64,000 bases of DNA. Origin: Omphiscola glabra (taxonomy: Eukaryota > Mollusca > Gastropoda > Lymnaeidae). A program made the position numbers and the translations under genes. Below are positions 46,790 to 58,084 of this stretch, piece after piece. The notes beneath the pieces were generated by a model. That model worked only from the letters and a program-made list of their open reading frames with translations, did no database searches and was not told the DNA's origin. Each line of letters opens with the position of its first letter. The stretch's first letter is position 1. The DNA lies in assembly GCA_964017045.1 (NCBI GenBank), contig OZ024808.1, forward strand, positions 9,727,784-9,791,783, given 5' to 3'.

Positions 46790-47385
46790 CATCCCGGAAA
46801 CTCCATCCCCCACACCTCTGAAACTCCATCCCCCACACCTCTGAAACTCCATCTCTCACACCTCTGAAACTCCATCTCCCACACCTCTGAAACTCCATCT
46901 CCAACACCTCTGAAACTCCATCTCTCACACCTCTGAAACTCCATCTCCCACACCTCTGAAACTCCATCTCTCACACCTCTGAAACTCCATCTCCAACACC
47001 TCTGAAACTCCATCTCTCACACCTCTGAAACTCCATCTCCCACACCTCTGAAACTCCATCTCCCACACCTCTGAAACTCCATCTCCAACACCTCTGAAAC
47101 TCCATCTCTCACACCTCTGAAACTCCATCTCCCACACCTCTGAAACTCCATCTCCCACACCTCTGAAACTCCATCTCCCACACCTCTGAAACTCCATCTC
47201 CAACACCTCTGAAACTCCATCTCTCACACCTCTGAAACTCCATCTCCAACACCTCTAAAACTTCATCTCTCACACCTCTGAAACTCCATCTCTCACACCT
47301 CTGAAACTCCATCTCCAACACCTCTGAAACTCCAACTCCAACACCTCTGAAACTCCAACTCCTATACCTCTTCTAACAGATCATA
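46790..47385 (-). repeat. 23-bp minisatellite in the fucosyltransferase intron
   Basis: Plus-strand unit CCTCTGAAACTCCATCTCCC plus ACA, about 25 copies with CTC/CAA variants. A small outlying group occurs at 47651-47745. Minus-strand frames of 60-100 codons (MEFQRCGRWSFRGV pattern) are artefacts of the repeat. Confidence 0.93.
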
Positions 47386-48376
47386 TATTTATATAACTTT
47401 GTTTCGGAAAATTATATTTTTGTTTTTAAAAGTAATAAAAAAACAGGAAGTAGAGGGAATTGTGATAGAGATAGCAAATGTATTGTCAAGTATGTTTTTC
47501 TGCTCTTGCAAATTATTCTCTTTGTTCATCCTATAACATCGTGTGTAAATCGTATGATTTTGATTATGTGAAGGACAACGGATTATCTTTCTCCAATATA
47601 TTATTGTTGTGAAATACGTCAACGTGATAAAATAAATATTGTAGTGATGCCCTCTGAAACTCCTTCTCCTACACCTCTGAAACTCCACCTTCCATACCTC
47701 TGAAACTCCATCTCACACACCTCTGAAAATACAACTCCCCCAGCTCTGAGCCCGGCTTTAAGAAGAAAATATATGTAAGGTGTAAAATGTAAGACAATTT
47801 CTTTGGACACAATTTTTCATAGTTTTGTCTTTCGAAACGAAGAAAAAGAAATGTATTTAATGTTGAGAATGAAATTAGGTCTTTAAAAGAGTAGATGCAA
47901 CTGTAAGTTTAGAGGCTTGTTAATGTTTACAGTGCCATTCATCACATTAAATATAGCGTAAGTTACATTGCATTGTATCATTTTCATATATTATATTTCG
48001 TGAAATTTATTCTACCCCAATCTAATGCATTTTTTTTATTGGCCCCCTCAGTCAAATTTCCTCTATAAAATGGAGCTTTGACCCGAAAAAGATTGAGAAC
48101 CTGTGCTTCGAAGGAATAATTGCGAGTATTTTTTTTTAATGTGATATTATTTTATTCACCAGTTAGGAGAATCTGTATCAAACAAAAGAAACAAACCGAG
48201 GCTGATGACGTCATATCGACCTGATTAAAAGCAAAGAGGGATAACAGAAATAAATATTCATTATAACTCAGGTAAGAGTAGCCTCTACTGGTTCTAAAAA
48301 CATTTTAAAAAAATTGTTTTAAAGGCAAAAGCAATAAAATATTTTTTTTTTAAGCGTTAAGACAAATTAAACCTAC
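47386..48376. other. Rest of the fucosyltransferase intron
   Basis: AT-rich intronic sequence with a small group of 23-bp units (47651-47745). GATTGAGAACCTGTGC near 48088 weakly resembles a hAT end. No exon seen. Confidence 0.5.
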
Positions 48377-49233
48377 CTCGTTGTTTGCCAGTTGTGTCAA
48401 GTACTTGGCCAAATTTTCCGGTGACGAGAAATCTTTGGTGTCTATGACAGAATTGGGCGGGAAATATTTCTTGTAATCCGCGCCACTCCTGACTACAGGT
48501 ATCAAAGTGTTCATTTCCAAAATCCCGCGAAATTTTTCCGTGACGTAATCGACGCAGAAGGAATTTTCAAACGACAAATAAAACTTGTAATCCGTGTCCA
48601 GCATGCGCGCGCATTTCCCCCTGTCCTCACATTTGAGCTTTTCGCATTTCCCGTACACATCCACCTGGATATATTTGGATAACTCGGCCACGTACTCTTC
48701 CCTGCGGCTCTGGGTGTTGCAGTGACTCACAAACCAGGCAACCATCTTGGTTTTGTTGGCGAACTTCTCCTTCCACCCGTGAATATCTTTCGATTTCTTC
48801 TCATGCGTCGTTTCGTTTTCTTTGGGTCTCACCTTCAAATACCCTCGCCAGAAATCCGAATCGTACCGGTACGAGATCGTCCAGTCGAATTTGTTGTGCC
48901 AGTGCCCTGCCCCGAAAGCCTCGTTATAGGATAATGGGGGTGGCTCTGCGGCGTAGAACGCCCACTTCTGGCCCGGCCGTTTCTCAGGCACAACCTTGAG
49001 GTCGTTGGCGTACTTGTAGTGAGAATAGATGACGACCAGGTCGGCTTCGTTGAATCTCCGCTCGTCCTCTGTGACGTCACATTTGTAGGCGCATTCGTCC
49101 AGCATCTTCTGATACCTCGATGACGTCATCTCGTAGTATTTCGGAAACTGTTTGAAAAGGAGGAGTTTCTTTGTAGGACCCACAGCTTTCCATCGGGCCT
49201 CTTCGGTAGCGTCCGTGTTGTGGCACTTCAGGT
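48377..49233 (-). CDS. Alpha-1,3-fucosyltransferase, catalytic exon (GT10)
   Basis: Acceptor TCTTCCGAAAAACAG precedes 49233; donor AACGAG|GTAGGT follows 48377 (2 nt + 285 codons). Motifs in order are FYAAEPPPLSYNEA, WTISYRYDSDF, MVAWFVSHCNTQSRREEYVA, IQVDVYGKC, then the strong GT10 signature YKFYLSFENSFCVDYVTEKF and IPVVRSGADYKKYFPPNSVI. The order and spacing are those of animal alpha-1,3-fucosyltransferases, Golgi type II enzymes that use GDP-fucose. There are no stops or shifts over 285 codons, so the gene looks intact here. The leading two bases complete an Asn codon with the upstream exon (A + AC). Confidence 0.95.
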
Positions 49234-49379
49234 CTGTTTTTCGGAAGAGGATGGTACATCATAACAAGTTATTTAATAAAGAATAATGCCACAGTGATTT
49301 TTCAAGCCATCAAAATAGAATTTATTTCGCTCAGAAGTATCATTAGTTGAGATAGCCGGTTAAAGACTGGATATACTCC

Positions 49380-50180
49380 CCCTCCCCCGGGGATTTTCTT
49401 ACCTGCCATCCCTCCACCATCTCTGCCACATCCTTTCTTAATCTCTCCTCCATCACTTCCCCATCCCTCCCTCATCCCTTCTCCATCTCTCTTCCATCCC
49501 CCTCCATCCCTACCCCATACCTACCTCATCTCTTCTCCATCCCTCCCCATCCTTCCCAATCCCTCCTCCATCCCTCCCCATCTCTCTCTCATTCCTTCCC
49601 CATACCTCCCTCATCCCTTCTCAATTTCTCTTCCATCCCTCCTCCATCCCTCCTCCATCCCTCCCTCATACTACCTCATCCCTCCTCCATCCCTCCCATC
49701 CCTCCTTCATCCCTTCTCCCTCTCTCTTCCATCCCTCCTCCATCCCTCCTCCATCACTCCCTCAATCATCCCTCATCCCTCCTCCATCCTTCCCCAATCC
49801 ATCCCTCCCCAATCTATCCCACATCCATCCCCGTCTCTCCTCCATCCCTCCTCCATCCCTCCTCCATCACTCCCTCAATCATCCCTCATCCCTCCTCCAT
49901 CCCTCCCCAATCCATCCCTCCCCAATCTATCCCACATCCATCCCCGTCTCTCCTCCATCCCTCCCCATCACTCCTCCATCAAAGAATTTGACACGGCCAT
50001 CAATAACTAGTAACTATTGTTCAAGGAATATATTTCACTTCCTCAATCATCCCACATCCAACCCCATCCCTCCCTCATCCATCCTCCATCCCTCCCCCAT
50101 CACTCCATCAATCATCCCACATCCAACCCCATCCCTCCCTCATCCATCCTCCATCTCTTCCCCATCCCTCCCCCAAGCAA
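49380..50180 (+). repeat. Pyrimidine-rich CATCCCTCC minisatellite
   Basis: Imperfect CATCCCTCCTCCATCCCTCC-type repeats with several local duplications. A non-repeat island at 49984-50035 (AGAATTTGACACGGCCATCA and on) is a copy of 37838-37889. It lies in the intron between fucosyltransferase exons 50275-50628 and 48377-49233. Confidence 0.9.
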
Positions 50181-50274
50181 ACAAACAAAAATATGCCTAT
50201 CAAAATGTGTAGTTACTGTTAGTGAGATAACAAATTCTACGTTTGGTTTTCCTACTACCCCAAGATCAACATAC

Positions 50275-50628
50275 TTATGTTTGACACGTTCTTCACAACG
50301 TGGATCATGCTGTCTGTGGACGGCACCAAGAGATGGGGTCTGCTGGTCGCTTTGACTTCAGCTGTTGTTCCCGAAGCGGCGCCGCCATTCTGCCCACTGA
50401 CCACAGTGGTCCCAGGGACGACAGCGGGCTCACCGACCACGGAGGGCTGTCCCACCACGGTCGGCTGACTGACCGCGGCGGGCTGACCGACTTCGGAGAG
50501 CCGTCCGACCCCGGTGGGCCGACTGACGTTTTTGGACCTGCTGACCTCATCGTGCGTGCTGACGTCATTGTCTCTACCGAACGCGGTGATGTCATTGATT
50601 TTGTTCGTCCCAAAAATGATGATGTCAC
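50275..50628 (-). CDS. Alpha-1,3-fucosyltransferase, stem-region exon
   Basis: A strong acceptor TTAATTTTCTTGCAG precedes 50628 and donor ACATAA|GTATGT follows 50275. The exon is 2 nt + 117 codons + 1 nt. The last base joins AC of the next exon to give NVSNINLKCHN, in the catalytic frame. It encodes DIIIFGTNKINDITAF, then a Pro/Val/Ser-rich stretch with short repeats (AVSQPTVVGQPSVVGEPAVV), then HVVKNVSN. This is a typical flexible stem. A membrane anchor must lie in an upstream exon, which I did not find in the window. The region is GC-rich compared with its surroundings. Confidence 0.82.
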
Positions 50629-50851
50629 CTGCAAGAAAATTAATTATGGTGTTCTGACGGATGTATCACAAATTAACATCTTTTTGTGTATGCAATTGAC
50701 GATTATTTTTATATTCTTCGCATCAACTCACATTGGAAATATATATATATACATCACTTTTTGTAGTTGCCCATTTCAGTGTAATGACCTATCTTATCTT
50801 ATTGACTGATGTAAAATAAATTAATATAATAGATTCGATTATTTCAAATCT

Positions 50852-50887
<36 letters not shown>
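50852..50887. repeat. (AT)n microsatellite
   Basis: About 17 AT dinucleotides. Confidence 0.9.
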
Positions 50888-50888
<1 letters not shown>

Positions 50889-51057
50889 CTATTTAGTAAC
50901 AACTAACATTCAAGGATTTATCTAAACACAGCGAGGTAAAGGATAACTAATTTTCCACTACCATTTCTTTCGTTGTCCACCGATCAAGTGTAGAATGATG
51001 CAAAACTAATTCAGCTCTGCGCCAAAATACATCCCTGTATTTTGAATTTATCAAAAA

Positions 51058-51370
51058 TGGTTAAATATGGAGCTGGGGTCAAAGGGTTAAATATGGAGCT
51101 GGGGTCAAAGGGTTAAATATGGAGCTGGGGTCAAAGGGTTAATATGGAGCTGGGGTCAAAGGGTTAAATATGGAGCTGGGGTCAAAGGGTTAAATATGGA
51201 GTTGGGGTCAAAGGGTTAAATAATTGAGCTGGGGTCAAAGGGTTAAATATGGAGCTGGGGTCAAAGGGTTAAATATGGAGCTGGGGTCAAAGGGTTAAAT
51301 ATGGAGCTGGGTCAAAGGGTTAAATATGGAGCTGGGGTCAAAGGGTTAAATATGGACATGTAGTCAAGGT
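51058..51370 (-). repeat. 26-bp satellite, about 12 copies (right, inverted array)
   Basis: Plus-strand unit TTAAATATGGAGCTGGGGTC plus AAAGGG. The reverse complement reads CCCTTTGACCCCAGCTCCAT, the same repeat as 44975-46030 but in opposite orientation. Copies are more uniform than in the left array. Confidence 0.93.
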
Positions 51371-52010
51371 GTTATCAAAATATTTTTTCTGTGACAGGGG
51401 CACAACCCGCTTTCCCCCCCTACCCTGAAATCTCTCCCACTTCCCTTCGGATCATATAGAGAGTTATTTCTGTGTGTGTGTGGTGGCACGTGTAGATGTG
51501 TTATCATCATGTGAGAAAATAAACACATGGCCTGTGACATAAATTTAAGTGTGAGTGAAAAATACTTTAGAGCATTATAAAACTTGTGTATATTACTTCA
51601 CAAGCTAATGTCTACGCCTCTTTTCTTAAAATCCCCCCTTTTCTCACAACCCCTGATGCCTGAAATGCCACCTCGCACCCGCAGTGGCCTCCCATGGGGG
51701 TGGGGATACGAGCAGACAGGTTTGGGGAAACCCCTGCGATCATTTATTTCGATCTCTTCATTTTAAACACCAACTATTTCAATCTACGAACAATGTAAAT
51801 TGTTGTTTTTTTTATTTTTTTAATATTTGGAAAGGTGGATAACTAATTTTTTTTAAATGGAAAATGCTGAAAATAATATGATCGGTTGGCTTAAATTTAC
51901 GACGCTAAAATACGTAAATTTGCATCAGAGATTAAGGTCAACTTTAAAATGTGACTTTCAATAAAAAAAAATAATTTTAAAAGACAACACAATTCTAAGA
52001 ATTTCTTCTT
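51371..52010. other. Intergenic stretch
   Basis: AT-rich, no gene or element recognised. A GC-richer 60-codon frame at 51584-51766 has no known domain. Confidence 0.4.
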
Positions 52011-52014
52011 CTGC

Positions 52015-53240
52015 TTAGCCTTTCTCATTCACAACGGAGCATAGGTCATAAGCCATAGGCCATCCACAATATTTTTTCCATATGCCCCTGGTCTGGGCAA
52101 TCTTTGCTAGTTCAGCCATTGAAACAAGGCCATCCACAAAACTTTCCCATCTGTCTCTGTCCTGGGCAATCTTTACTAGTTCAGCCAAACATGGGCGCCC
52201 GCAAGTAGTGGCATGGTGGGACACTTGCCCCCCCCCCCCTTGGATTGATTGATTTAAAAAAAATTTTTAGACAAAAATAGACAAAACATTTATTAAAGTA
52301 AAGAGAAAATAAAGAGAAAGTATTTTGCCCCCCCCTCCCTAGAAAAATTTTGCCCCCCCCCTAGAAAATTTTCTGCGGGCGCCCATGCAGCCAAGCTTTT
52401 CTTCATTCTCTTCACCTTTGTCTCTGCTCCCCTCTTCCATGTGGCTCTTGTCCTTCCTATTTTCCTGGTACCTTGCGGTCTCCAATTAAGCGCCTGTCCT
52501 GTGATGTTAGTTTTTAATTTCCTTAACGTGTGCCCTATCCATCTCCATTATCCTTTTTGTCTCTCCGTCTCAAATGGAACACTCGATGTTCTCTCCCGAA
52601 AGACAGTGTTACGAATTTTTTTTCCTCGTCACACCATTTTATTTTGAGGATCCTTCGCAAGCATCTGCTTATAAAAACCTGCATTTTTTAATGTTTGTTT
52701 TTGTAGTTCTCCAAGTTTCACAGCCATACAGAAAAAGTGCCTTAACATTTCAGCTGAATATTTTTTTATTTTGTTTTTGTCAGTATTTCACTTGAGTTCC
52801 AGGTGTTTCACAGAGCATAGAATGCTCCTCTGACCTTTAGGACCCCAGATTTTATGTCCTTATCTGTCCCACCATTTTTATTTATGATTCTTCCCAGGTA
52901 GGTGAAAGTCTCAACTTCTTCAAGAGAGGCTCCTCTCAGGTTAATCCCAATGACTTCATCATCCACTGCATTTATTCTTAAGGTCTTGGCTTTCCCTTTC
53001 TTTATGCTAAGTCCAAATTGCTGGGATACAGAGTCAAGTTTTGTTATTTTCTCCTGCATTTGTTTATGGCTATGTGATAAAAGTGTGATGTCATCTGCAA
53101 AATCCAAATCCTCCAACGGTCTGAAAGGTGTCCACTGTATTCCATTTGTTCCCCATCCTGTATTGTTTCTCTTACGATCCAGCCAATGGATAACAGAAAG
53201 AGCAGTCATCCCTGCCGAACTAAGAATTTTGAATTTCATT
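52015..53240 (-). mobile_element. LINE fragment: end of reverse transcriptase domain plus C-terminus
   Basis: The minus strand at 52808-53239 gives DLDFADDITLLSHSHKQMQE, the FADD catalytic box of reverse transcriptase. This is followed by LSIKKGKAKTLRIN and FTYLGRIINKNGG. Downstream, after frameshifts, come LYGCETWRTTK (near 52720) and ALNWRPQGTRKIGRTRATWK (near 52400-52480). Last comes ELVKIAQDRDRWESFVDGL (52090-52180). The order is that of a LINE ORF2 3' half. It is frameshifted and interrupted by a TIR element at 52190-52387, so it is dead. Confidence 0.88.
52190..52387. mobile_element. TIR element nested in the LINE, CATGGGCGCCCGCA ends
   Basis: Perfect 14-base terminal inverted repeats, CATGGGCGCCCGCA and TGCGGGCGCCCATG. 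Direct repeats CAGCCAA flank it (52182-52188 and 52388-52394), possibly eight bases with one mismatch. The interior has CTAGAAAATTTT and C/G runs. Removing it restores continuity of the LINE sequence, which shows it is a later insertion. Confidence 0.85.
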
Positions 53241-53514
53241 ATTGAAAATGTTTAAAGGTTAAAACCGAGAGGGAGATAATTTTGTCTAAACAACACGCAC
53301 CTATGATACCCTTGGTTGTCTTCCCTGACAAAACGCCGACATCGCTTAGAAACCAAACAAATAAAATTAAAAAAAAGGGCGGAAGGATGACCTTTAGCAC
53401 TTGACCTCTTCTCATGTTGACCTGGCGGAAGTAAATAAAAGGACAAAGGTTAGAGAATAATAGTTTGACATTGCTTTTGGGTTTGGGTGTGTAAACGTTG
53501 CTGTGTAACTAGGG

Positions 53515-53735
53515 ATGTTAAAAACAGTCCCCCCCCCCCCCTCCTTTTTTTTCCCCGTTTTTTTTCTTCTTCTGTTTTGTTTTGATTTTCTTTTCTTTTT
53601 TTATTTATTTATTTATTTTAAATTGTTTCTTTCTTTCTTTTTTCTTCTTTTTTTCTTTCTTCTTTTTTTCCCCGTTTTTTTTTCTATTTTTTTTCCTTGT
53701 TGTTCCTTTTTTTTTTTTTTTTTTTTTGTCTTGTT
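53515..53735 (+). repeat. Pyrimidine/T-rich tract
   Basis: Long C and T runs with TTTCTTTCT words. The 85-codon Phe/Leu frame is an artefact. Confidence 0.8.
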
Positions 53736-54699
53736 GGCAACCTGGTATTCGGTTTTAGAAGACCGGTTTTAAGCCGTATTTAGGTTTTTACAATGAGATA
53801 TCACGGAAACGGGTTTCCTGTATTTTTATATATATATTTTGCCAAGATATAAATAGCTTACACTCATGTCAACCTGTCATCTCATTAAAAATTGCATTTT
53901 AACATTACAAAATAGAGTTCCCTTCATATCTATTCAGCAATAAATAGAATTCATAGGTGAACATTAATTAGAAAACTTCATTTGCTATAATTTATTTTTA
54001 CATACTTACCCTTTTTTTTTTCTTCTTTACAAGGTCAATTTTCGACAAGGTATGTCCTTTAGCTGTGTCATCACGTTAAATCCAAATAGCAAACCGAGAG
54101 ACTTTTCTAAAGCGTGGAGCGAGCCGTGTGGAAATAAATAAAGAAAACTATTCTCAGCCCTTGCGTTAAGCTGTTAGATTTTAAAAAAACAAGGAGCAGG
54201 TCAGACCTCCATTCATCGTCCATCAAACCTGCAGGGGCGGCACACATAGGGTGGTGTCACTTTTCTTATATGACACAGCTCTGTCAGCTAATCCAAAGCC
54301 TGGTCCAGCTTGAGCTTGGCAGTGTCACCCAGGCACTGTGTGTGACAAGTGTATGGGTTGATTTTTTTTTTATCTAACGCATTTAGAAATAAATATATTT
54401 AATTTAAACGTATCGCCACTATCACAAGAGGTCTCTGTCAAAATCCTGTTGAGACTAGATTGGCTAATTCGCCAAGTTCTTTAACGTGTTGTAATACGTC
54501 GTACTAGCACTGAATCAAAGTAAGTTTTTTTTCATAAAGTCCACTTTAATATTATATAATTCCATTCACAGAAAGGTAATTCCATATACACACGTATAGC
54601 GCAGCTCGCTGAAAGAGAGAAATAGAACACAACATTAATCTACAATGTTCCTTTCACGGCTGCTGACTAATCACACATACTTCACAAAACAGACTAAAC
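53736..54699. other. Intergenic stretch
   Basis: AT-rich, no gene or array recognised. Confidence 0.4.
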
Positions 54700-54803
54700 C
54701 AGTGGTTTTCAACCTTCCTAATGCCGTGACCCTTGAACACAAATCCTCATGTTGAGGCGACCCCTAACCACAAAAGTTTTATCGTTTCTGCTTCATAACT
54801 AAT
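54700..54803 (+). mobile_element. SPIN-like hAT fragment (one end)
   Basis: CAGTGGTTTTCAACCTTCCT followed by AATGCCGTGACCC, CCTCATGTTGAGGCGACCCC and TTCTGCTTCATAACT. It matches the left half of the element at 42568-42778; the right half is missing. Confidence 0.75.
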
Positions 54804-55409
54804 TTAAAAGAAAAAAGAAAATTTACTTTTCGAATACAGTTTATGGAACTTGTGAAATATCGCTAAGCTCGAAATATTTGATGATCCATATATTTAAAGC
54901 AAATCTTGTTCCTGGCTTACAATATTCGATTTTAAATATGGTTTTGTTTTAAAATTGGCCCACTTGTCGTCATAATACCAAGTCTTACTTCCTTTTATTT
55001 ATATTTATTGATTGTTGTTGTTTTTTTAAATTTAATTCATATTTTATCTTTTGCAAGCTGATAAGTTTAAAGCTAGGAAAAAAAAGATATTCTTGCTAAG
55101 CGTCAATTCACACGATCAAACTTCTCGTCAAATTGTTGTATGAACGCACTATTTTGTGCGTGGTTTCTTCTTGTGGGAATCGGATCAAATAGTAATTTGA
55201 AAGTTGTGACAAGGCGTCATACACGAATTGCATCAAATGCTTGAAGGAAAATTTGACCGTGTGAACCGACCCCAAAGTATCAAACATTGTCAATCTATTT
55301 TCAAATAATGTTTCAACATAAAACCATTGCTTTTAAAGTAGAGGGGCGGAGTCAACTAGGAATTGTGTGATGGGAATCATGCTTTAAAAAAGATTAAAAG
55401 TACTCGATT
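54804..55409. other. Intergenic stretch
   Basis: AT-rich; a 61-codon minus-strand frame at 55108-55293 has no recognised domain. Confidence 0.4.
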
Positions 55410-55660
55410 CGATGAGATGGGTCAGATGATATGGGTCAGATGATGAGATGGGTCAGATGATGAGATGGGTCAGATGATGAGATGGGTCAGATGATGAGAT
55501 GGGTCAGATGATGAGATGGGTCAGATGATGAGATGGGTCAGATGATGAGATGGATCAGATGATGAGATGATCAGATGATGAGATAGGTCAGATGATGAGA
55601 TGGATTAGATGATGAGATAGATCAGATGATGAGATAGGTCAGATGATGAGATAGATCAGA
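55410..55660 (+). repeat. 17-bp minisatellite, about 14 copies
   Basis: Unit ATGATGAGATGGGTCAG with variants GATAG and GGATC. Confidence 0.92.
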
Positions 55661-55664
55661 TGAT

Positions 55665-55805
55665 GATTTTCGTGTTTGTTTGTTTCTGTGTTTGATTCTG
55701 TGTTTGTTTCTGTGTTTGTTTCTGTGTTTGTTTCTGTGTTTGTTTCTGTGTTTGTTTGTTTCTCTGTGTGTTTGTCTCTGTGTTTGTCTCTGTGTTTGTT
55801 TCTTC
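55665..55805 (+). repeat. 12-bp microsatellite-like array
   Basis: TTTGTTTCTGTG units, about 11 copies. Confidence 0.9.
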
Positions 55806-56209
55806 TTTGTATCGGCGGCTATTTAAAATAGAAACAAAAATAAATACACAATTTTTAACTAAATCAGAAAATAACATTGAAATAAAACTAAAAATTACGC
55901 GGCAAAAATGATCAATTTACGCGGTTTAAAAAAAACAAAGCATTCTACAAGATTTAAAATTCATTTGTAATTTAAATTTAAACTTCATTTTACTTTCAGC
56001 TTTAGCTGTCAACGCCCATGAAAGCCATTACCGGGGAATCTCTTTGTGTTGAAAGCCATGACCGGAACGTTTCTCTGTGTGCAAAGCAGCAACAACAAAA
56101 AATAACAGTTGAACGTAACCAAACTTTAATTTCCTGAAAAAAAGAAAACTGTATTTCCAACGCTTGAAAGATGCATCGGTTGGCAACTATGCTTGACGAA
56201 ATTCCAGTT

Positions 56210-56460
56210 ACACTGTCCTCTATGGATTATTGTCATTCTATTCACCGAATTACTGTGTCCTCTATGGGTTAACGTCATTCTATTCACAGAATTACTGTGT
56301 CCTCTATGGGTTAACGTCATTCGATTCACCGAATTACTGTGTCCTCTATGGGTTAACGTCATTCTATTCACCGAATTACTGTGTCCTCTATGGGTTAACG
56401 TCATTCGATTCACCGAATTACTGTGTCCTCTATGGGTTAACGTCATTCGATTCACCCTTT
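56210..56460 (+). repeat. 42-bp minisatellite, 6 copies
   Basis: Unit ATTACTGTGTCCTCTATGGG then TTAACGTCATTCTATTCACC plus GA, with a T/G variant (ATTCTATT or ATTCGATT). Confidence 0.93.
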
Positions 56461-56632
56461 TGACAGTGTCTTCGTGTTTGATTTAGAATATCACAGAAAA
56501 GAAAATGCTTTATGTTTTCTTTTCTGGGGGGGGGGGGTTTGGGGGGGGGTTTGGGGGGGGGGCACTAACCCCAATTACGCCAATGGGCATTGCATTTACT
56601 AGCGCCAAATTTTTTTCATCCATACCCCTTGC

Positions 56633-57320
56633 TTATTGAAATATGGCTTCTCTTGTCTTCCGTACCCCTTGCTTAGACTTATATTGAAATATGGCTTCTC
56701 TTGTCTTCCGTACCCCTTGCTTAGACTTATATTGAAATATGGCTTCTCTTGTCTTCCGTACCCCTTGATTAGACTTATATTGGAATATGGCTTCTCTTGT
56801 TTTCCGTACCCCTTGATTAGACTTATATTGGAATATGACTTCTCTTGTCTTCCGTACCCCTTGATTAGACTTATATTGGAATATGGCTTCTCTTGTCTTC
56901 CGTACCCCTTGATTAGACTTATATTGGAATATGGCTTCTCTTATCTTTCGTACCCCTTGATTAGACTTATATTGGAATATGGCTTCTCTTGTCTCCCGTA
57001 CCCCTTGATTAGACTTTTTTTGGAATATGGCTTCTCATGTCTTCCGTGCCCCTTGATTAGACTTATATTGAAATATTGCTTCTCATGTATTCAGTACTCC
57101 TTGATTAGACTTATATTGAAATATTGCTTCTCATGTCTTCAGTACTCCTTGATTAGACTTGTATTGAAATATTGCTTCTCATGTCTTTCGTAGACCTTGA
57201 TTAGACTTGTATTGAAATATTGCTTCTCATGTCTTTCGTAGACCTTGATTAGACTTATATTGAAATATTGCTTCTCATGTCTTCCGTAGACCTTGATTAG
57301 ACTTATATGTGGCTTCTCTT
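56633..57320 (+). repeat. 48-bp minisatellite, about 14 copies, open on plus strand
   Basis: Unit ATATGGCTTCTCTTGTCTTC then CGTACCCCTTGATTAGACTT plus ATATTGAA. It gives a 185-codon frame with 16-residue repeats (YGFSCLPYPLIRLILE). Substitutions grade from left to right into a TTGCTTCTCATG subtype. There is no start context, splice signal or known domain, so the frame is probably accidental. Confidence 0.92.
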
Positions 57321-58084
57321 AGTTTTCCGTAGTTATCAAGATAATTTTGGATACCCCATGCCGCCCTTCCCTCCAGGGAGGGATACGCTTAACAGAGGCT
57401 GGGAAACACTGGGTTATGTGTTCTTCATTTTAAATATTGCTTGGTCTTTTCCAAGTTCCCCCCTTCCCCCACTAATAAGGTAGGTGCAGTGTGCACAGGA
57501 ATGCGTTCATATTTTAAAAACATTTAGTCCGACCCCCCAACACAGCCCGAGTGGCAGTGAACCGCCACCTTGAATACAAAGCTTCAGACTTCAGGGCCCC
57601 TGCTTCTCCTTGGGTTAGGCCACTGCCACGCTCTAGAGCTCGAGCGGGGGGGGGGGGGGGGACATTGCTGGAGTTGGTGTTGGACTGGTATCGTTTCGAA
57701 CCTTTTTTTCTATTGAATACGAATATGAGTTAGACTATAATTTTGTTACCTTGCATTAATGGAAATGTCTGTTGTTCACCCCAGACTTGATCATATGAGA
57801 CGCGTGCGTGCGTTTAAACATGAGGCAAATGGTGTTAGTACAGTGGGTGGGTTTTCAGCCTTTTTGCAACGGAAAATGATCAGATGGGGCATGGGGATTC
57901 GACGGCACCTCCAAAGTGGTCCATTTAATACAATCTCATAATAATTAAGTTGTTTCTGCTATGGCCATAGAACTGTTTAGTCTTCTAGGGCCGTGACCCT
58001 AGTCAGTCTACTAGGGGCGTGACATTAGTCAGACTACTAGGGTGCCGTGATACTAGTCAATCCTGGAGAGATGAAAGTTTGTCA
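57321..58084. other. Intergenic stretch with possible hAT end
   Basis: 57390-57415 (GGCTGGGAAACACTGGG) resembles the end of another hAT-type MITE. There is a G run at about 57646-57661. No gene is supported. Confidence 0.35.

Noticed and set aside
50255..50275. Alternative donor at CTTGGG|GTAGT for the fucosyltransferase stem exon
   Set aside because: Its phase does not join the catalytic exon in frame; the donor ACATAA|GTATGT does.
50300..50809. Plus-strand 169-codon frame over the fucosyltransferase stem
   Set aside because: The minus strand has matching acceptor and donor in the catalytic frame, so the plus-strand frame is a shadow.
56636..57193. 185-codon plus-strand frame with 16-residue repeats
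   Set aside because: Matches a 48-bp minisatellite exactly. Substitutions show no sign of protein-level constraint that I can see, and there are no neighbouring exons.
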